Notes under the pieces: model-generated
Seen by the model: the letters and a program-made list of their open reading frames with translations, nothing else
What the model was told of the DNA's origin: nothing
The model's database searches: none
Translations under genes and position numbers: made by a program
Part shown: piece after piece, positions 50,671-58,929 of the stretch
How positions within the stretch are numbered: the first letter of the stretch is position 1
Layout of the letters: the number at the start of each line of letters is the position of its first letter
DNA from: Salinirubrum litoreum
GTDB taxonomy: Archaea; Halobacteriota; Halobacteria; Halobacteriales; Haloferacaceae
Length of the DNA: 64,000 nucleotides
Reading direction: 5' to 3'
Assembly: GCF_020567425.1 (NCBI RefSeq)
Contig: NZ_JAJCVJ010000002.1
Location: 971,068 to 1,035,067, forward strand

Positions 50671-51012
50671 ATGACCAGCGAGATTCACGACGATCCGCTG
50701 TCTGCGAACGACGGCCTCCGGCTCGCCAGCCAGCGCTACTACGACCGGGCTAGCGGCGACGAACTGGTGACGACACTCGTGTCGAGTATCGCCGACGTGC
50801 TGGACGTCGATCCCTTCGACAGCACCCGGATGCCGCCACTCTTCTACTATCTCGATCCGGAGCTGTTGGAGTCGGTGTTGTTCGAGTCCACGCCGACGGA
50901 GATCGGCTACGATCCGGACAAGACGATGATCTTCGACTACGTCGGCCTGACGGTCGCCGTTCGCAACAACGGCTGGGTGTTCGTCTACGAACCGACCGAC
51001 CGCAACAACTGA
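50671..51012 (+). CDS. HalOD1 domain protein
   Basis: 113 residues consisting almost only of a HalOD1 (halobacterial output domain 1) domain: ELVTTLVSSIADVLDVDPFD, MPPLFYYLDPELLESVLF and a final VAVRNNGWVFVYE strand. The domain is found as an output module in haloarchaeal two-component proteins and alone. Its target is unknown. It is cotranscribed with the winged-helix gene six bases upstream and is followed by 99 bases before the lysC leader. Confidence 0.88.
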   Translation: MTSEIHDDPLSANDGLRLASQRYYDRASGDELVTTLVSSIADVLDVDPFDSTRMPPLFYYLDPELLESVLFESTPTEIGYDPDKTMIFDYVGLTVAVRNNGWVFVYEPTDRNN

Positions 51013-51082
51013 CCCGACGTGGCTGTCTGGAGACCGGGTCCGCGACCGGTGGGACCGGCAACGGTTGAACAAGAGGATACAG

Positions 51083-51111
51083 TTATCCGCGACCCCGCGC
51101 TAGACGGGGTC
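51083..51111 (+). promoter_or_regulatory. lysC promoter with hairpin or operator
   Basis: TTATCC (51083-51088) is 27 bases before the leader ATG at 51112. Between them GACCCCG (51091-51097) and CGGGGTC (51105-51111) form a perfect 7-bp inverted repeat. Its position between TATA and transcription start suits a repressor site. Confidence 0.5.
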
Positions 51112-51162
51112 ATGCCACGTCTGTCTGCGGACGCGCTCCGGGTGATCGCCCGATGCGCGTGA
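51112..51162 (+). CDS. 16-codon leader ORF overlapping lysC
   Basis: ATG 51112 encodes MPRLSADALRVIARCA and stops at 51160-51162, inside the first codons of lysC (ATG 51153). The predicted transcription start coincides with this ATG, so a leaderless transcript would be translated here first. GGGTGAT near 51141-51147 could serve as a Shine-Dalgarno for lysC. The peptide has no run of Lys, Thr or Met, so ordinary amino-acid attenuation is not supported; translational coupling is more likely. Confidence 0.4.
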   Translation: MPRLSADALRVIARCA

Positions 51163-52331
51163 TCGCCAAGTTCGGGGGCACCAGCCTCGGCAGCGGCGAC
51201 CGGATCAACCGAGCGGCCGACTCCATCGCGGACGCGGTCGCACAGGGTCACGAGATCGCGGTCGTCGCCTCGGCGATGGGGAACACGACCGACGAACTGT
51301 TAGACGACATCAAGTTCGAGACCGACGACCGCGACCGCGCGGAGATCGTCTCGATGGGCGAGCGCACCTCGGTCCGGATGCTGAAGGCCGCACTCGTCTC
51401 CCGCGGCGTCAACGCCATCTTCCTCGAACCCGGCTCCGAGGAGTGGCCGATCATCGCCAACGACGTCGGCGAGGTGAACGTCGAGGAGACCGCGAAACGC
51501 GCCGCCGCACTCGCCGGGAAACTCGACGGCGTCGTCCCGGTCATCACCGGCTTCCTCGCCGAGAACGAGGCCGGCGAGATCACGACGCTCGGTCGCGGTG
51601 GCTCCGACACCACGGCCGTCATGCTCGGCAAGTACATGAACGCCGACGAGGTCGTCATCGTCACCGACGTCGAGGGCGTCATGACCGGCGACCCCCACGT
51701 CGTCGAAGGCGCGCGCAACGTCGGTCGGATCACGGTCGACGAACTCCGGAACCTCTCGTTCCGCGGCGCGGAGGTGGTCGCGCCCTCGGCGCTGTCGTAC
51801 AAAGACGAGACGCTCGCGGTCCGGGTCGTCCACTACCAGCACGGCGACCTGCTGACCGGCGGGACGAGCATCGAGGGACAGTTCCGCAACCTGATCGACA
51901 TGCAGGAGGAACGCCTCTCGTGTCTCACCGTCGCCGGCCGCGCCATCCGGAACCGGCCGGGCATCCTCGCTGAACTGTCCGACGCGCTGCGCGACGCCGA
52001 AATCAACGTCGACGCGGTCGCCAGCGGGATGGACTCCATCACCTTCTACGTCGACGAGTCGATGGCCGAACAGGCCGAGACCGTCCTCCACGACGAGGTC
52101 GTCACCGTCGAGTCGCTCTCCTCGGTGACCGTCGAAGACGACATCGCGGTCATCCGCGTCACCGGCGGGGAACTGCCGAACCGACCGGGCGTCCTGCAAG
52201 ACATCGTCTCGCCGATCTCGGACGCCGGGATCAACATCCACGACCTGATCACCTCGGCGACCTCTGTCGCCATCTTCGTCGCGTGGGACGACCGCGAGGA
52301 GACGCTGGACATCGTCCAGCAGAAGTTCTGA
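51153..52331 (+). CDS. lysC: Aspartate kinase
   Basis: 392 residues. KFGGTSLGSG (6-15) is the kinase signature, TGFLAENEAGEITTLGRGGSD and VIVTDVEGVMTGDPH complete the catalytic domain, and two ACT domains occupy about 258-392 (AGRAIRNRPGILAELSDALR and TGGELPNRPGVLQDIVSPIS). It phosphorylates aspartate in the first step to Lys, Thr and Met, and the ACT domains indicate feedback control by an end product. Its ATG at 51153 overlaps a 16-codon leader ORF. No other gene of the pathway is in view. Confidence 0.96.
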   Translation: MRVIAKFGGTSLGSGDRINRAADSIADAVAQGHEIAVVASAMGNTTDELLDDIKFETDDRDRAEIVSMGERTSVRMLKAALVSRGVNAIFLEPGSEEWPIIANDVGEVNVEETAKRAAALAGKLDGVVPVITGFLAENEAGEITTLGRGGSDTTAVMLGKYMNADEVVIVTDVEGVMTGDPHVVEGARNVGRITVDELRNLSFRGAEVVAPSALSYKDETLAVRVVHYQHGDLLTGGTSIEGQFRNLIDMQEERLSCLTVAGRAIRNRPGILAELSDALRDAEINVDAVASGMDSITFYVDESMAEQAETVLHDEVVTVESLSSVTVEDDIAVIRVTGGELPNRPGVLQDIVSPISDAGINIHDLITSATSVAIFVAWDDREETLDIVQQKF

Positions 52332-52345
52332 CCGAGGCGCAGAAC

Positions 52346-52352
52346 GTTTTTG
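52346..52352 (+). promoter_or_regulatory. TATA-like box of the HAD gene at 52378
   Basis: GTTTTTG is centred about 29 bases before GTG 52378. Confidence 0.5.
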
Positions 52353-52377
52353 GTTCCGAATACCTGACACGTCGAAC

Positions 52378-52983
52378 GTGAGAGCGATCTGTCTCGACCT
52401 CGACGGCACACTCCTCCAGTTCGACCGCGAGTACGCCGACCTCCTCCGGAACGCGGTCGCCGACGGCCTCGACGACCCGGAGCGCGCCGACCTCGCGGGC
52501 TACGACGCGGCGTTCTTCGAGGCCTTCGAGGACCACGAACCGAACCCGGTTCGCCGAGGGTTCGAGGCCGCAGTCCCGGACGCGACCGACGACGAACTCG
52601 ACGCACTGGCCGACGCTCTCTTGCGCCACGAGGCAGACGCCTGTTCGCCACCGGCCGGCGCGGCGTACGACCTCGCGCGACTCCGCGAGGAGTACCTGCT
52701 CGGTGTGGTGACGAACGGCGTCGGCGACTGGCAACGACAGAAACTCGCCGCGTCGGGACTCGACCAGTACTTCGACACGGTCGTCGTCTCCTACGAGGTC
52801 GGCGCGCACAAACCCGACACCGCGGCCTTCGAGGCGGTAGAGGAGCGACTCGCGGCCGACGAGTTCGCGATGGTCGGCGACGCCGAGGCCGACGTGGCGG
52901 GCGGCGAGTCGGCCGGGTGGGCGACGTACCGGTACGAGGGAGAACGGATCGCCGACCTCCCGGATGCCATCGACTGGGGCTGA
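52378..52983 (+). CDS. HAD-superfamily phosphatase-like hydrolase
   Basis: 201 residues from GTG 52378. CLDLDGTLLQFDREYADLL (5-23) is motif I, GVVTNGVGDWQRQKL motif II, GAHKPDTAAFEAVEERL the motif III Lys, and AMVGDAEADVAGGESAGW motif IV. A helical cap sits between motifs I and II. This layout matches small-molecule phosphatases such as phosphoglycolate phosphatase-like proteins, but the substrate is unknown. It converges on the metallophosphoesterase gene. Confidence 0.9.
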   Translation: MRAICLDLDGTLLQFDREYADLLRNAVADGLDDPERADLAGYDAAFFEAFEDHEPNPVRRGFEAAVPDATDDELDALADALLRHEADACSPPAGAAYDLARLREEYLLGVVTNGVGDWQRQKLAASGLDQYFDTVVVSYEVGAHKPDTAAFEAVEERLAADEFAMVGDAEADVAGGESAGWATYRYEGERIADLPDAIDWG

Positions 52984-53004
52984 TCGACGACCCGCAGTCC
53001 TCGA

Positions 53005-53664
53005 CTACCGACCGTCGTAGAGCCGACTGCCGATCTTCTCCGGAAGCCCCGCCTCGCGGACCGCCTCGACGACGCGGTCGACGTCGTACTCGACGCGGCG
53101 TTCCTCGACCGTCGTCGCGTCCAGATCGACGACCGCGTAGGCGGCACGCGGGTCGCCGTCGCGGGGTTGCCCGACGCTGCCCGGGTTGAGGACGATTCCC
53201 TCGTCGTAGATTTCGTGGTGCTGGACGTGCGTGTGGCCCATGACCAGCACGTCCTCTTCCGCCAGCAGGTCCGGGCCGAACTCGTCGGGGTAGGTGTAGT
53301 GATCCGGGTCGTCCGGGTGGCCGTGGACGAGTTTCACGCGGTCGTCGGCCACCAGTCGCTCGTCGGGGAGTCGGCGGAGCCACGCCAGATCGAGGTCGTT
53401 CAGTTCGGATCTCGCGTGGTCGACCCCCGCCTGTGCCATCCCGTTGAACCGGAAGCCGGTGGTGCTGGCGACCGCCCGGTCGTGGTTGCCCATCACGCAG
53501 GGCACCGACCGATCCCGGAGTTCCCGGAGACACTCGGCGGGCCACGGGTTGTAGCCGACCACGTCGCCGGCACAGACGAGGCGGTCGACCGGCGGCATGT
53601 CGTCGAGCACCGCCGACAGCGCCACGCGGTTGCTGTGTACGTCGGAGACGACGCCCAGTCGCAT
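53005..53664 (-). CDS. Calcineurin-like metallophosphoesterase (YfcE/MJ0936-like)
   Basis: 219 residues starting MRLGVVSDVHSNRVAL. VSDVHSN, CAGDVVGY, VMGNHDRAV, LVHGHPDD and LVMGHTHVQHH supply the five metal-binding motifs, and LNPGSVGQPRDGDPRAAY is the family hallmark of YfcE/MJ0936-type phosphodiesterases. Characterised relatives hydrolyse phosphodiester bonds in vitro; the physiological substrate is unknown. It lies downstream of purO on the same strand with a 100-base gap. Confidence 0.93.
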   Translation of the reverse strand: MRLGVVSDVHSNRVALSAVLDDMPPVDRLVCAGDVVGYNPWPAECLRELRDRSVPCVMGNHDRAVASTTGFRFNGMAQAGVDHARSELNDLDLAWLRRLPDERLVADDRVKLVHGHPDDPDHYTYPDEFGPDLLAEEDVLVMGHTHVQHHEIYDEGIVLNPGSVGQPRDGDPRAAYAVVDLDATTVEERRVEYDVDRVVEAVREAGLPEKIGSRLYDGR

Positions 53665-53764
53665 GGCTCGGGGTAGTAACCGGCGAGGCAAGAACCTGTG
53701 GCCGACGCGGAGAACTGCGTCGCTGTCGTCGCCGACGACCCAGCGTCGGTCGGAGCTAGTCGAA

Positions 53765-54385
53765 TCAGTCGCCGTTCCGGATCGCGGTCTCGACGCCGTC
53801 GTCGCCGACCCGCACGCCGGCCGCACAGACCGCGTGCTCGAAGTCCAGTTCGTACGCGTCGTCGGCGGCCGCAGTCGCGGTCGCGGCGTCGAAGTCGAAG
53901 TCGGTCGGCGTGTCCAGTTCGTAGGTCGCCACCAGCGTCGGCTCCGACACCTCTCGGACGAGGAGTGCGTCTTTCCGGACCGTACCGATGTACGCAGACC
54001 GGTCGCGCTCACCGGCCTCGCTGCCCTCGCCTGCGGTCCGGCCGGCGACGACGCCCGCGACACGCGGCGTGTCGTAGTCGTCCTTCTCGTAGTCCAGGGC
54101 GAGCAGACTCTCGGCGAGGGCGTCCCGCGCGGGGTAGCCCAGATCGAGTTTCTCGGCGATCGGATCGACGTGTGAGCCGTTGCCGACGACCGCCGACTGG
54201 CCGCCGTCGGCGGGTCTGACGCAGTTGTACGAGATGTAGGGGTTGTCCGACTCCGGGGCGTCCGGCGTCGGCGTGACCGTCAACTGGTCGTCGCGCGCGA
54301 CGACCTGCCGGTTCGGGAACGACCGAGAGGAGACACGGTACGCCGCCAGTTCGGGTCCGACCACGACGAATCGACCGATGTACAT
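53765..54385 (-). CDS. purO: IMP cyclohydrolase, archaeal PurO type
   Basis: 206 residues. [52 protein letters not shown] and a terminal [11 protein letters not shown] region are typical of PurO. It closes the imidazole ring of FAICAR to give IMP, the last step of purine synthesis, in archaea that lack the bifunctional bacterial PurH. The predicted start codon ATG follows an AT-richer stretch. Neighbours are a phosphoesterase and the end of the contractile-tail operon. Confidence 0.95.
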   Translation of the reverse strand: MYIGRFVVVGPELAAYRVSSRSFPNRQVVARDDQLTVTPTPDAPESDNPYISYNCVRPADGGQSAVVGNGSHVDPIAEKLDLGYPARDALAESLLALDYEKDDYDTPRVAGVVAGRTAGEGSEAGERDRSAYIGTVRKDALLVREVSEPTLVATYELDTPTDFDFDAATATAAADDAYELDFEHAVCAAGVRVGDDGVETAIRNGD

Positions 54386-54558
54386 ACACGACCCTGTGCA
54401 AGTCGGATCAAAATACCTGTCGTTCTATCCACGGTCGTCCAGCAAGCGACGGGTCGGGACGGTCACGCGGCCGGACGTCGAAAGTGTGGGTCGGTCAGGC
54501 AGTCGGAGTGGGAAGCCGTGGGTCGATCAGTCGACCGAGTGGCGCAGGCGCGCGACGG

Positions 54559-56379
54559 TCACTCGATCACCAGTTGTGACACCTGGATACAGTCGGCGGC
54601 ACTGGTGACGAGTTCCTGGGCCATCGCCGCCTCGACGGCGCGTTCCTCCTCGGTCAGGTCGCCGTCTCTGAGCACGCGTTCGAGACGGTCGAGCGTGCGC
54701 TTGTACCGTTCGAGGCCGCGGACGGTCTGGCCCTGTACCGCGTCCGCGTCCGAGAGGACGTCGAGCAGTCCCATCTCCAGGTCGAGGAGCGTGAACATGG
54801 CGTCGACGACCTCCTCGGCGATCACCTCGCCGTCGTCGGTCAGATACTCCTCGTCGGCGACGACGTCGTCCGCCTCCCGTCGGATGCGGATGCTGATCTC
54901 ACGGTGTGGCGGGGTGTCGAAGTCGTCGTCGTACTCCACGTCGAGGCGACTGATGCGGTCGAAGGTCGCACACTTCCCGTAGAGTGCGGTCTCGATCACG
55001 TGCCGACCGAACCGGGTCTCGGTCGGCACCGGTTCCTCGGGTTCCGGTACCTCCGGACTCTCCGCCTGGATCGTGACGACTCCGTCGCCCTCGTTCACGT
55101 CGAAGGTCACCCCGTCGCCCTGGAGTTCGACGATCGCACCGAGTTCGACGTCGTTCACCCGGAGGATCGACCCGATCTGGTCGGCGGTGACCTCGTGGGG
55201 GTTGTCGGTGTCGGTCACGTGCGCCTCGAACTCTCCGACGTGCGTGTCGAAGTCGTCGACGTGCTCCTCGAACTCCTGTACGTGACCGGGGTACTCGTCC
55301 AGTCTGTCCCGGTAGACCTCGATCAGGTCGAAGGTGACGCCGTCGCCGCTGTCTGCCGGTCCGGGGACGCCAGCGATGTCGAGACTGCCCTCCGGCGACC
55401 GGAGTTGGACGTCGCCCGGCGAGAACGCCTCGGGGGCGGCCGGGCCGTCCGCGGTCCTGACGATGGGGTCGTCGACGCCGTCGATCGACTCGGCGTCCAG
55501 CACCGACAGCAGGACCTCGTGGGGGTTCCCGAAGTCGGTGACGTGCCGGGCGAGACCGGCGTGCAGGAAGTCGGTGGTGTAGACGTAGGGGCGCTCCGGG
55601 CGGTCGGGACCTCGGCGTTCGGTCCACGTCGCCCCCTCGTCGTCGGTGGCGAACGCGCCGAGGAAGACGGTTCGGTCGTCGTCCGGAAACGCCGCGAGGT
55701 CGCCGTGCGGTCGCGGGTCGCCGTTCTCCGAGGCACCCCCCTCCTGGGACTTGTCGCCGTCGCCGACCTCGTAGTACGACCGAGCCATCCGGTGGAGCGC
55801 GGCGAACTCGTCCGCCTCGGTCTCCGCGCCGGTCGGGAAGGCGACCTCGGGCACCGGTTTCCCGTCTCTCGGGAGGTCGGCCGGGTCGGTCCCCGGCAGG
55901 ACCTCGCGGTAGTGGAGTTCGAACTGCTCCAGTACGCGGTTGTACTCGCAGTCGTCCGCACAGCCGTTCTCGGAGCCGAGCGCCGGGACGGTCTGCTTGT
56001 AGCAGTCGTCGTACGAGAGGTAGAGGTAGACCAGATCGGTCGACGGGGGTGTGGACTCGCCGGAGTCGGCGTCCGTCACCGGCTGAGAGCCGGCAGACTC
56101 GGGGACGACGAGCAGTCGACCGCAGGAGTCGAGGGCGACCCCGGCGGCGACCTCGGCGGTGAAGTCGGTGTCCGTCGCAGTGACCTCGGTCACGTCCAGC
56201 CCCCGGACGATGCCCTCGCCGAGTGTGGTCCGGGCGAGGGTGTTCGCCCGGTCCACGTGGTAGCCTTGCTCGGCGAGCATGTCGCGGGCGGTCATCAACT
56301 TCCCGTTGAAGTACCGGTTGCGCTCGAAGCCCGCGAGTCGGCAGTCGTCGTCGTTCACCGAGCCGTCGATGCCACTCAT
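54559..56379 (-). CDS. Contractile-tail cluster conserved protein with RYFNGKLMTARDM motif
   Basis: 606 residues. The N-terminal FERNRYFNGKLMTARDMLAE to IVRGLDV segment (about 18-65) matches proteins that recur in eCIS/tailocin clusters (typically reading RYFDGKLLTARDL and GWGVVCGL). A Cys pair (NGCADDCEY) and a helical middle region carry LDEYPGHVQEFEEHVDDFDT and FEAHVTDTDNPHEVTADQIG repeats like tail-fibre or spike attachment proteins. The C-terminal third is helical and acidic. Its molecular role is unknown. The start overlaps an upstream 44-residue ORF as ATGA, and it is the last gene of the operon in this window. Confidence 0.8.
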   Translation of the reverse strand: MSGIDGSVNDDDCRLAGFERNRYFNGKLMTARDMLAEQGYHVDRANTLARTTLGEGIVRGLDVTEVTATDTDFTAEVAAGVALDSCGRLLVVPESAGSQPVTDADSGESTPPSTDLVYLYLSYDDCYKQTVPALGSENGCADDCEYNRVLEQFELHYREVLPGTDPADLPRDGKPVPEVAFPTGAETEADEFAALHRMARSYYEVGDGDKSQEGGASENGDPRPHGDLAAFPDDDRTVFLGAFATDDEGATWTERRGPDRPERPYVYTTDFLHAGLARHVTDFGNPHEVLLSVLDAESIDGVDDPIVRTADGPAAPEAFSPGDVQLRSPEGSLDIAGVPGPADSGDGVTFDLIEVYRDRLDEYPGHVQEFEEHVDDFDTHVGEFEAHVTDTDNPHEVTADQIGSILRVNDVELGAIVELQGDGVTFDVNEGDGVVTIQAESPEVPEPEEPVPTETRFGRHVIETALYGKCATFDRISRLDVEYDDDFDTPPHREISIRIRREADDVVADEEYLTDDGEVIAEEVVDAMFTLLDLEMGLLDVLSDADAVQGQTVRGLERYKRTLDRLERVLRDGDLTEEERAVEAAMAQELVTSAADCIQVSQLVIE

Positions 56380-56510
56380 CTCGAAGCCTCCCTCGCTGGG
56401 TCGTCAGCCGCCGGGCGCTCCCGGTGTGTCCGGCGTCGTCGCCGTGATCGTCTGTCGTCGGCTGATCGGTGGTCGGTGCAGTCCGTCGAAGTGTCGTGTC
56501 GGATCGTCAT
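56376..56510 (-). CDS. 44-residue Arg-rich micro-ORF between tail genes
   Basis: The ORF encodes MTIRHDTSTDCTDHRSADDR followed by an Arg-rich run (RRSRRRRRTHRERP) and ends with TGA overlapping the next ATG as ATGA. It starts two bases after the upstream gene's stop (TGACCATG). The fit to both neighbours suggests it is translated and couples them. The composition is unlike the acidic proteins around it. It could be a real basic micro-protein or only a translational relay. Confidence 0.5.
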   Translation of the reverse strand: MTIRHDTSTDCTDHRSADDRRSRRRRRTHRERPAADDPAREASR

Positions 56511-56512
56511 GG

Positions 56513-58858
56513 TCACGAGAGTCGCGCCTCCCTGTCGAGTCGCCCGGCGAGGCCGAGTTGGCCGTCCGGTTCCCGGCCGCCGAGGACCGAGTCCGCGCCG
56601 AGCAGTGCGTCCTCGACGACGAAGGCGCGGTCGCCGAGGTAGCTGTTCACGCCGAGGTAGCCGTTCGCGCCGAGTCGCAGCCACGGCCGGAGTTCGACCG
56701 CCTGGCCGACCGCGTGGGCCGGCGTCGCCCACGCGACGATGCGGTCGACGGCCGCCATCGCCTCGCTGCCGACCCCCGGCGGGACCAGCAGGAGGAAACA
56801 CTGCGGGCACTCGACCAGTCGCCGCCAGTCGCACAGCACCTCGGGGTCGTCGATGCAGTCGAACGACGAGAACTCCCAGAGGTACACCGGGAGGTCGCCG
56901 TCGTCGGTCGGTTCGTGCGGTTCGGCACCGCCAGTCGTGGCCGCCGACTCCGCCGTTCCACCGGAATCTTTGGGGTCGCTCGTTCCAGTCGCGCCACCCG
57001 AACCGGCGGTGGCCGTCGTTCCAGTCGAAGCAGTCGAAGCCGAGGATCCACCCGAAGCAGTCGAACCTACCGAAGCGGTCGGACCTACCGAAGCGGTCGG
57101 GCCGGTCGTGCCAGCCGAACCGGTCGAACCGGCCGACCAACGGGGCGTACTCGGACCGGCCCCGCCGGTCGTCATCGCCGCCCCCGGCCGCTCGCGGAAC
57201 CAGTCCGGCACGTCGGTCTCGGCGTGCCGGAGGTAGATGCGGACCGTCTCGACCAGTCTGGCGGGTGTCCCGCGCAGGCGGTACAGTGCCGGCGCGCGGG
57301 CGAGGAACTCCCGCCGGGCGGCGGTCGGCCACGCCGAGTCGGTCTCGCTGGCCAGCCACGACCCGAGCCACCCGACGAACTCGGGGGGGACGCCGCCGGG
57401 GTCCAGCACCTCGGGCACCGACTCGATGCCGGCCTCCACGTCCACGAACACCGACTCGAAGACCGACAGGTACCGTTCGAGGAACGACCGGTCCTCGGAC
57501 TCGGTGTCGTAGATGGCCGGCAGATACCTGAGATACGACTGCCGGGGCAGGTACGCCCGGAGCGACGAGACGCGCGGACTCGTCGCGTCGGTGCCGACGA
57601 GTTCGAGGTCCAGTCCGAGATACCGCCCCTCCGCGTCGTCCAGCAGGGCGTCCGCGGGGTCGCGGGCGGTCTGCCAGTCGGACTCGCTCGGGGGCTGCGA
57701 GGAGTCCGGCGGGTCGTCGGTCGCACAGTAGCGCACCGTCACGCCGGTACCGGGGTCGTCGGCCGACAGCGACAGGCGCGTCCGGTGCCACTCGACCCCG
57801 CGCTCGCCCGAGTCGAACCACCGGCGCGCAGTGCCGGCGTACCGACCGGTCTCGGGGTCGGCGGTGAACCGCCGGACCGCAGTCGAGAAGCGAAGTGTCC
57901 CAGTGTCGTCGAGGACGTACACCCCCGCCGGGTCGTGCCGGCGGGCCAGCAGTCGGGCGGTCGGGTGGCGGAACCCCGGTACCGTCTCGACGGTGCGGGA
58001 GCCCGACTCTGCGCCGCCACCGGCCTCGCTGTCGGTGAACGCCGGCGTGAACCGGACCAGCGTCTCGCCAGCGGCGAGTCCGACGACGAGACTGTCGGCG
58101 TCGGCCGTCAGACAGCGCGGCGGGACGACCTGTCCCTCGCGTCTGACGGTCGGTGGTCGCCAGTCGGGCACGTCCTCGCCGTCGGTCATCACCGCCACAC
58201 TCCCGTCGTCGGTCAGGACGACGATTCTGTCGTCCCCTGCGAGCGCCGCGTCGCGCGGCGCTCGCAGTCCCGTTCGGATCGTCGGGCCGACCCCACCGCG
58301 GACGAGGCGCGCGAGGACACCGGTCGTCTCCGGCGGCGCGGTGTCGGAAGCGAGGCGCTCGGTCAAGAGGAAGACGCGCCGGTCGTCGTCCAGCAGTCGG
58401 ATCGGGGTGCCGACGCCCTCGGTGGCCACCCACCGCGTCTGTAACAGGTGTTTCGAGAGCGCGTGGAGTCGGCCCGGCGGACTGTCGGGCGGTGCACTCG
58501 CTGGAGTCGTCAGCGTCTCGGCGATCACGACGTCGTCGCGCGTCACCGCCATGTCGACCGGTTCGTAGCTGTCGTCGGGGTCGGCGTCCGCGACACAGCA
58601 GAGGTGTGTCAGGCGGTCCTCGACGTGGTGGTAGCGGTAGAGGTCGCCTTCGCCGGTGAGGAGGTAGCAGACGCCGCAGTCGTCGGTGTCGAACGCCCGG
58701 ATCGTCAGGTCCGCGTCGGCGAGCGCGGGGAGTTCCGCACTGCCGACGTTCGTCCCGTGACTCCCGAGCGTCAGCACGCCCTCGTCGCTCGTCAGATTTC
58801 GGAGGGTCCAGTCGTCCCAGTCGGCTCCCTCGCTCGTGCCGACGAACGCGAAGTCCAT
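56513..58858 (-). CDS. Phage-tail-protein-I-like baseplate protein with N-terminal propeller
   Basis: 781 residues. Residues 1-~330 look like a repeated beta (propeller-type) domain. Residues about 440-545 (SYLRYLPAIYDTESEDRSFL, VEAGIESVPEVLDPGGVPPE, APALYRLRGTPARLVETVRI) match the tail-protein-I domain (TIGR02242-like) of contractile injection systems. A Gly/Ser/Thr linker with TASVGPTASVG repeats (about 560-650) follows, then a C-terminal domain (PVYLWEFSSFDCIDDPEVLC, LLVPPG). It is expected to be a baseplate or wedge component. The start follows the Shine-Dalgarno GGAGGTG by seven bases, inside the preceding 23-residue ORF. Confidence 0.85.
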   Translation of the reverse strand: MDFAFVGTSEGADWDDWTLRNLTSDEGVLTLGSHGTNVGSAELPALADADLTIRAFDTDDCGVCYLLTGEGDLYRYHHVEDRLTHLCCVADADPDDSYEPVDMAVTRDDVVIAETLTTPASAPPDSPPGRLHALSKHLLQTRWVATEGVGTPIRLLDDDRRVFLLTERLASDTAPPETTGVLARLVRGGVGPTIRTGLRAPRDAALAGDDRIVVLTDDGSVAVMTDGEDVPDWRPPTVRREGQVVPPRCLTADADSLVVGLAAGETLVRFTPAFTDSEAGGGAESGSRTVETVPGFRHPTARLLARRHDPAGVYVLDDTGTLRFSTAVRRFTADPETGRYAGTARRWFDSGERGVEWHRTRLSLSADDPGTGVTVRYCATDDPPDSSQPPSESDWQTARDPADALLDDAEGRYLGLDLELVGTDATSPRVSSLRAYLPRQSYLRYLPAIYDTESEDRSFLERYLSVFESVFVDVEAGIESVPEVLDPGGVPPEFVGWLGSWLASETDSAWPTAARREFLARAPALYRLRGTPARLVETVRIYLRHAETDVPDWFRERPGAAMTTGGAGPSTPRWSAGSTGSAGTTGPTASVGPTASVGSTASGGSSASTASTGTTATAGSGGATGTSDPKDSGGTAESAATTGGAEPHEPTDDGDLPVYLWEFSSFDCIDDPEVLCDWRRLVECPQCFLLLVPPGVGSEAMAAVDRIVAWATPAHAVGQAVELRPWLRLGANGYLGVNSYLGDRAFVVEDALLGADSVLGGREPDGQLGLAGRLDREARLS

Positions 58859-58929
58859 CAGCGAGCACCTCCGGGGCCCGTGGTCGCCGGACCGGGGACG
58901 GGCGTCTGCCGGGCGACAGCGACGATCAT
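58858..58929 (-). CDS. 23-residue micro-ORF bridging two baseplate genes
   Basis: ATG 58929 overlaps the upstream gpJ-like stop as ATGA, and the ORF's own TGA overlaps the next gene's ATG as TGATG. It encodes MIVAVARQTPVPGPATTGPG and three more residues. A perfect Shine-Dalgarno GGAGGTG lies within it. Both overlaps together argue for a translational relay; whether the peptide itself has a function is unknown. Confidence 0.45.
   Translation of the reverse strand: MIVAVARQTPVPGPATTGPGGAR

Noticed and set aside
56990-57130. GTCGAAGC-type and CCGAAGCGGTC repeats in the tail-protein-I gene as ORB motifs
   Set aside because: They lack the GAAAC core and the G-rich tail and encode a simple Ala/Ser/Thr/Gly linker in frame.
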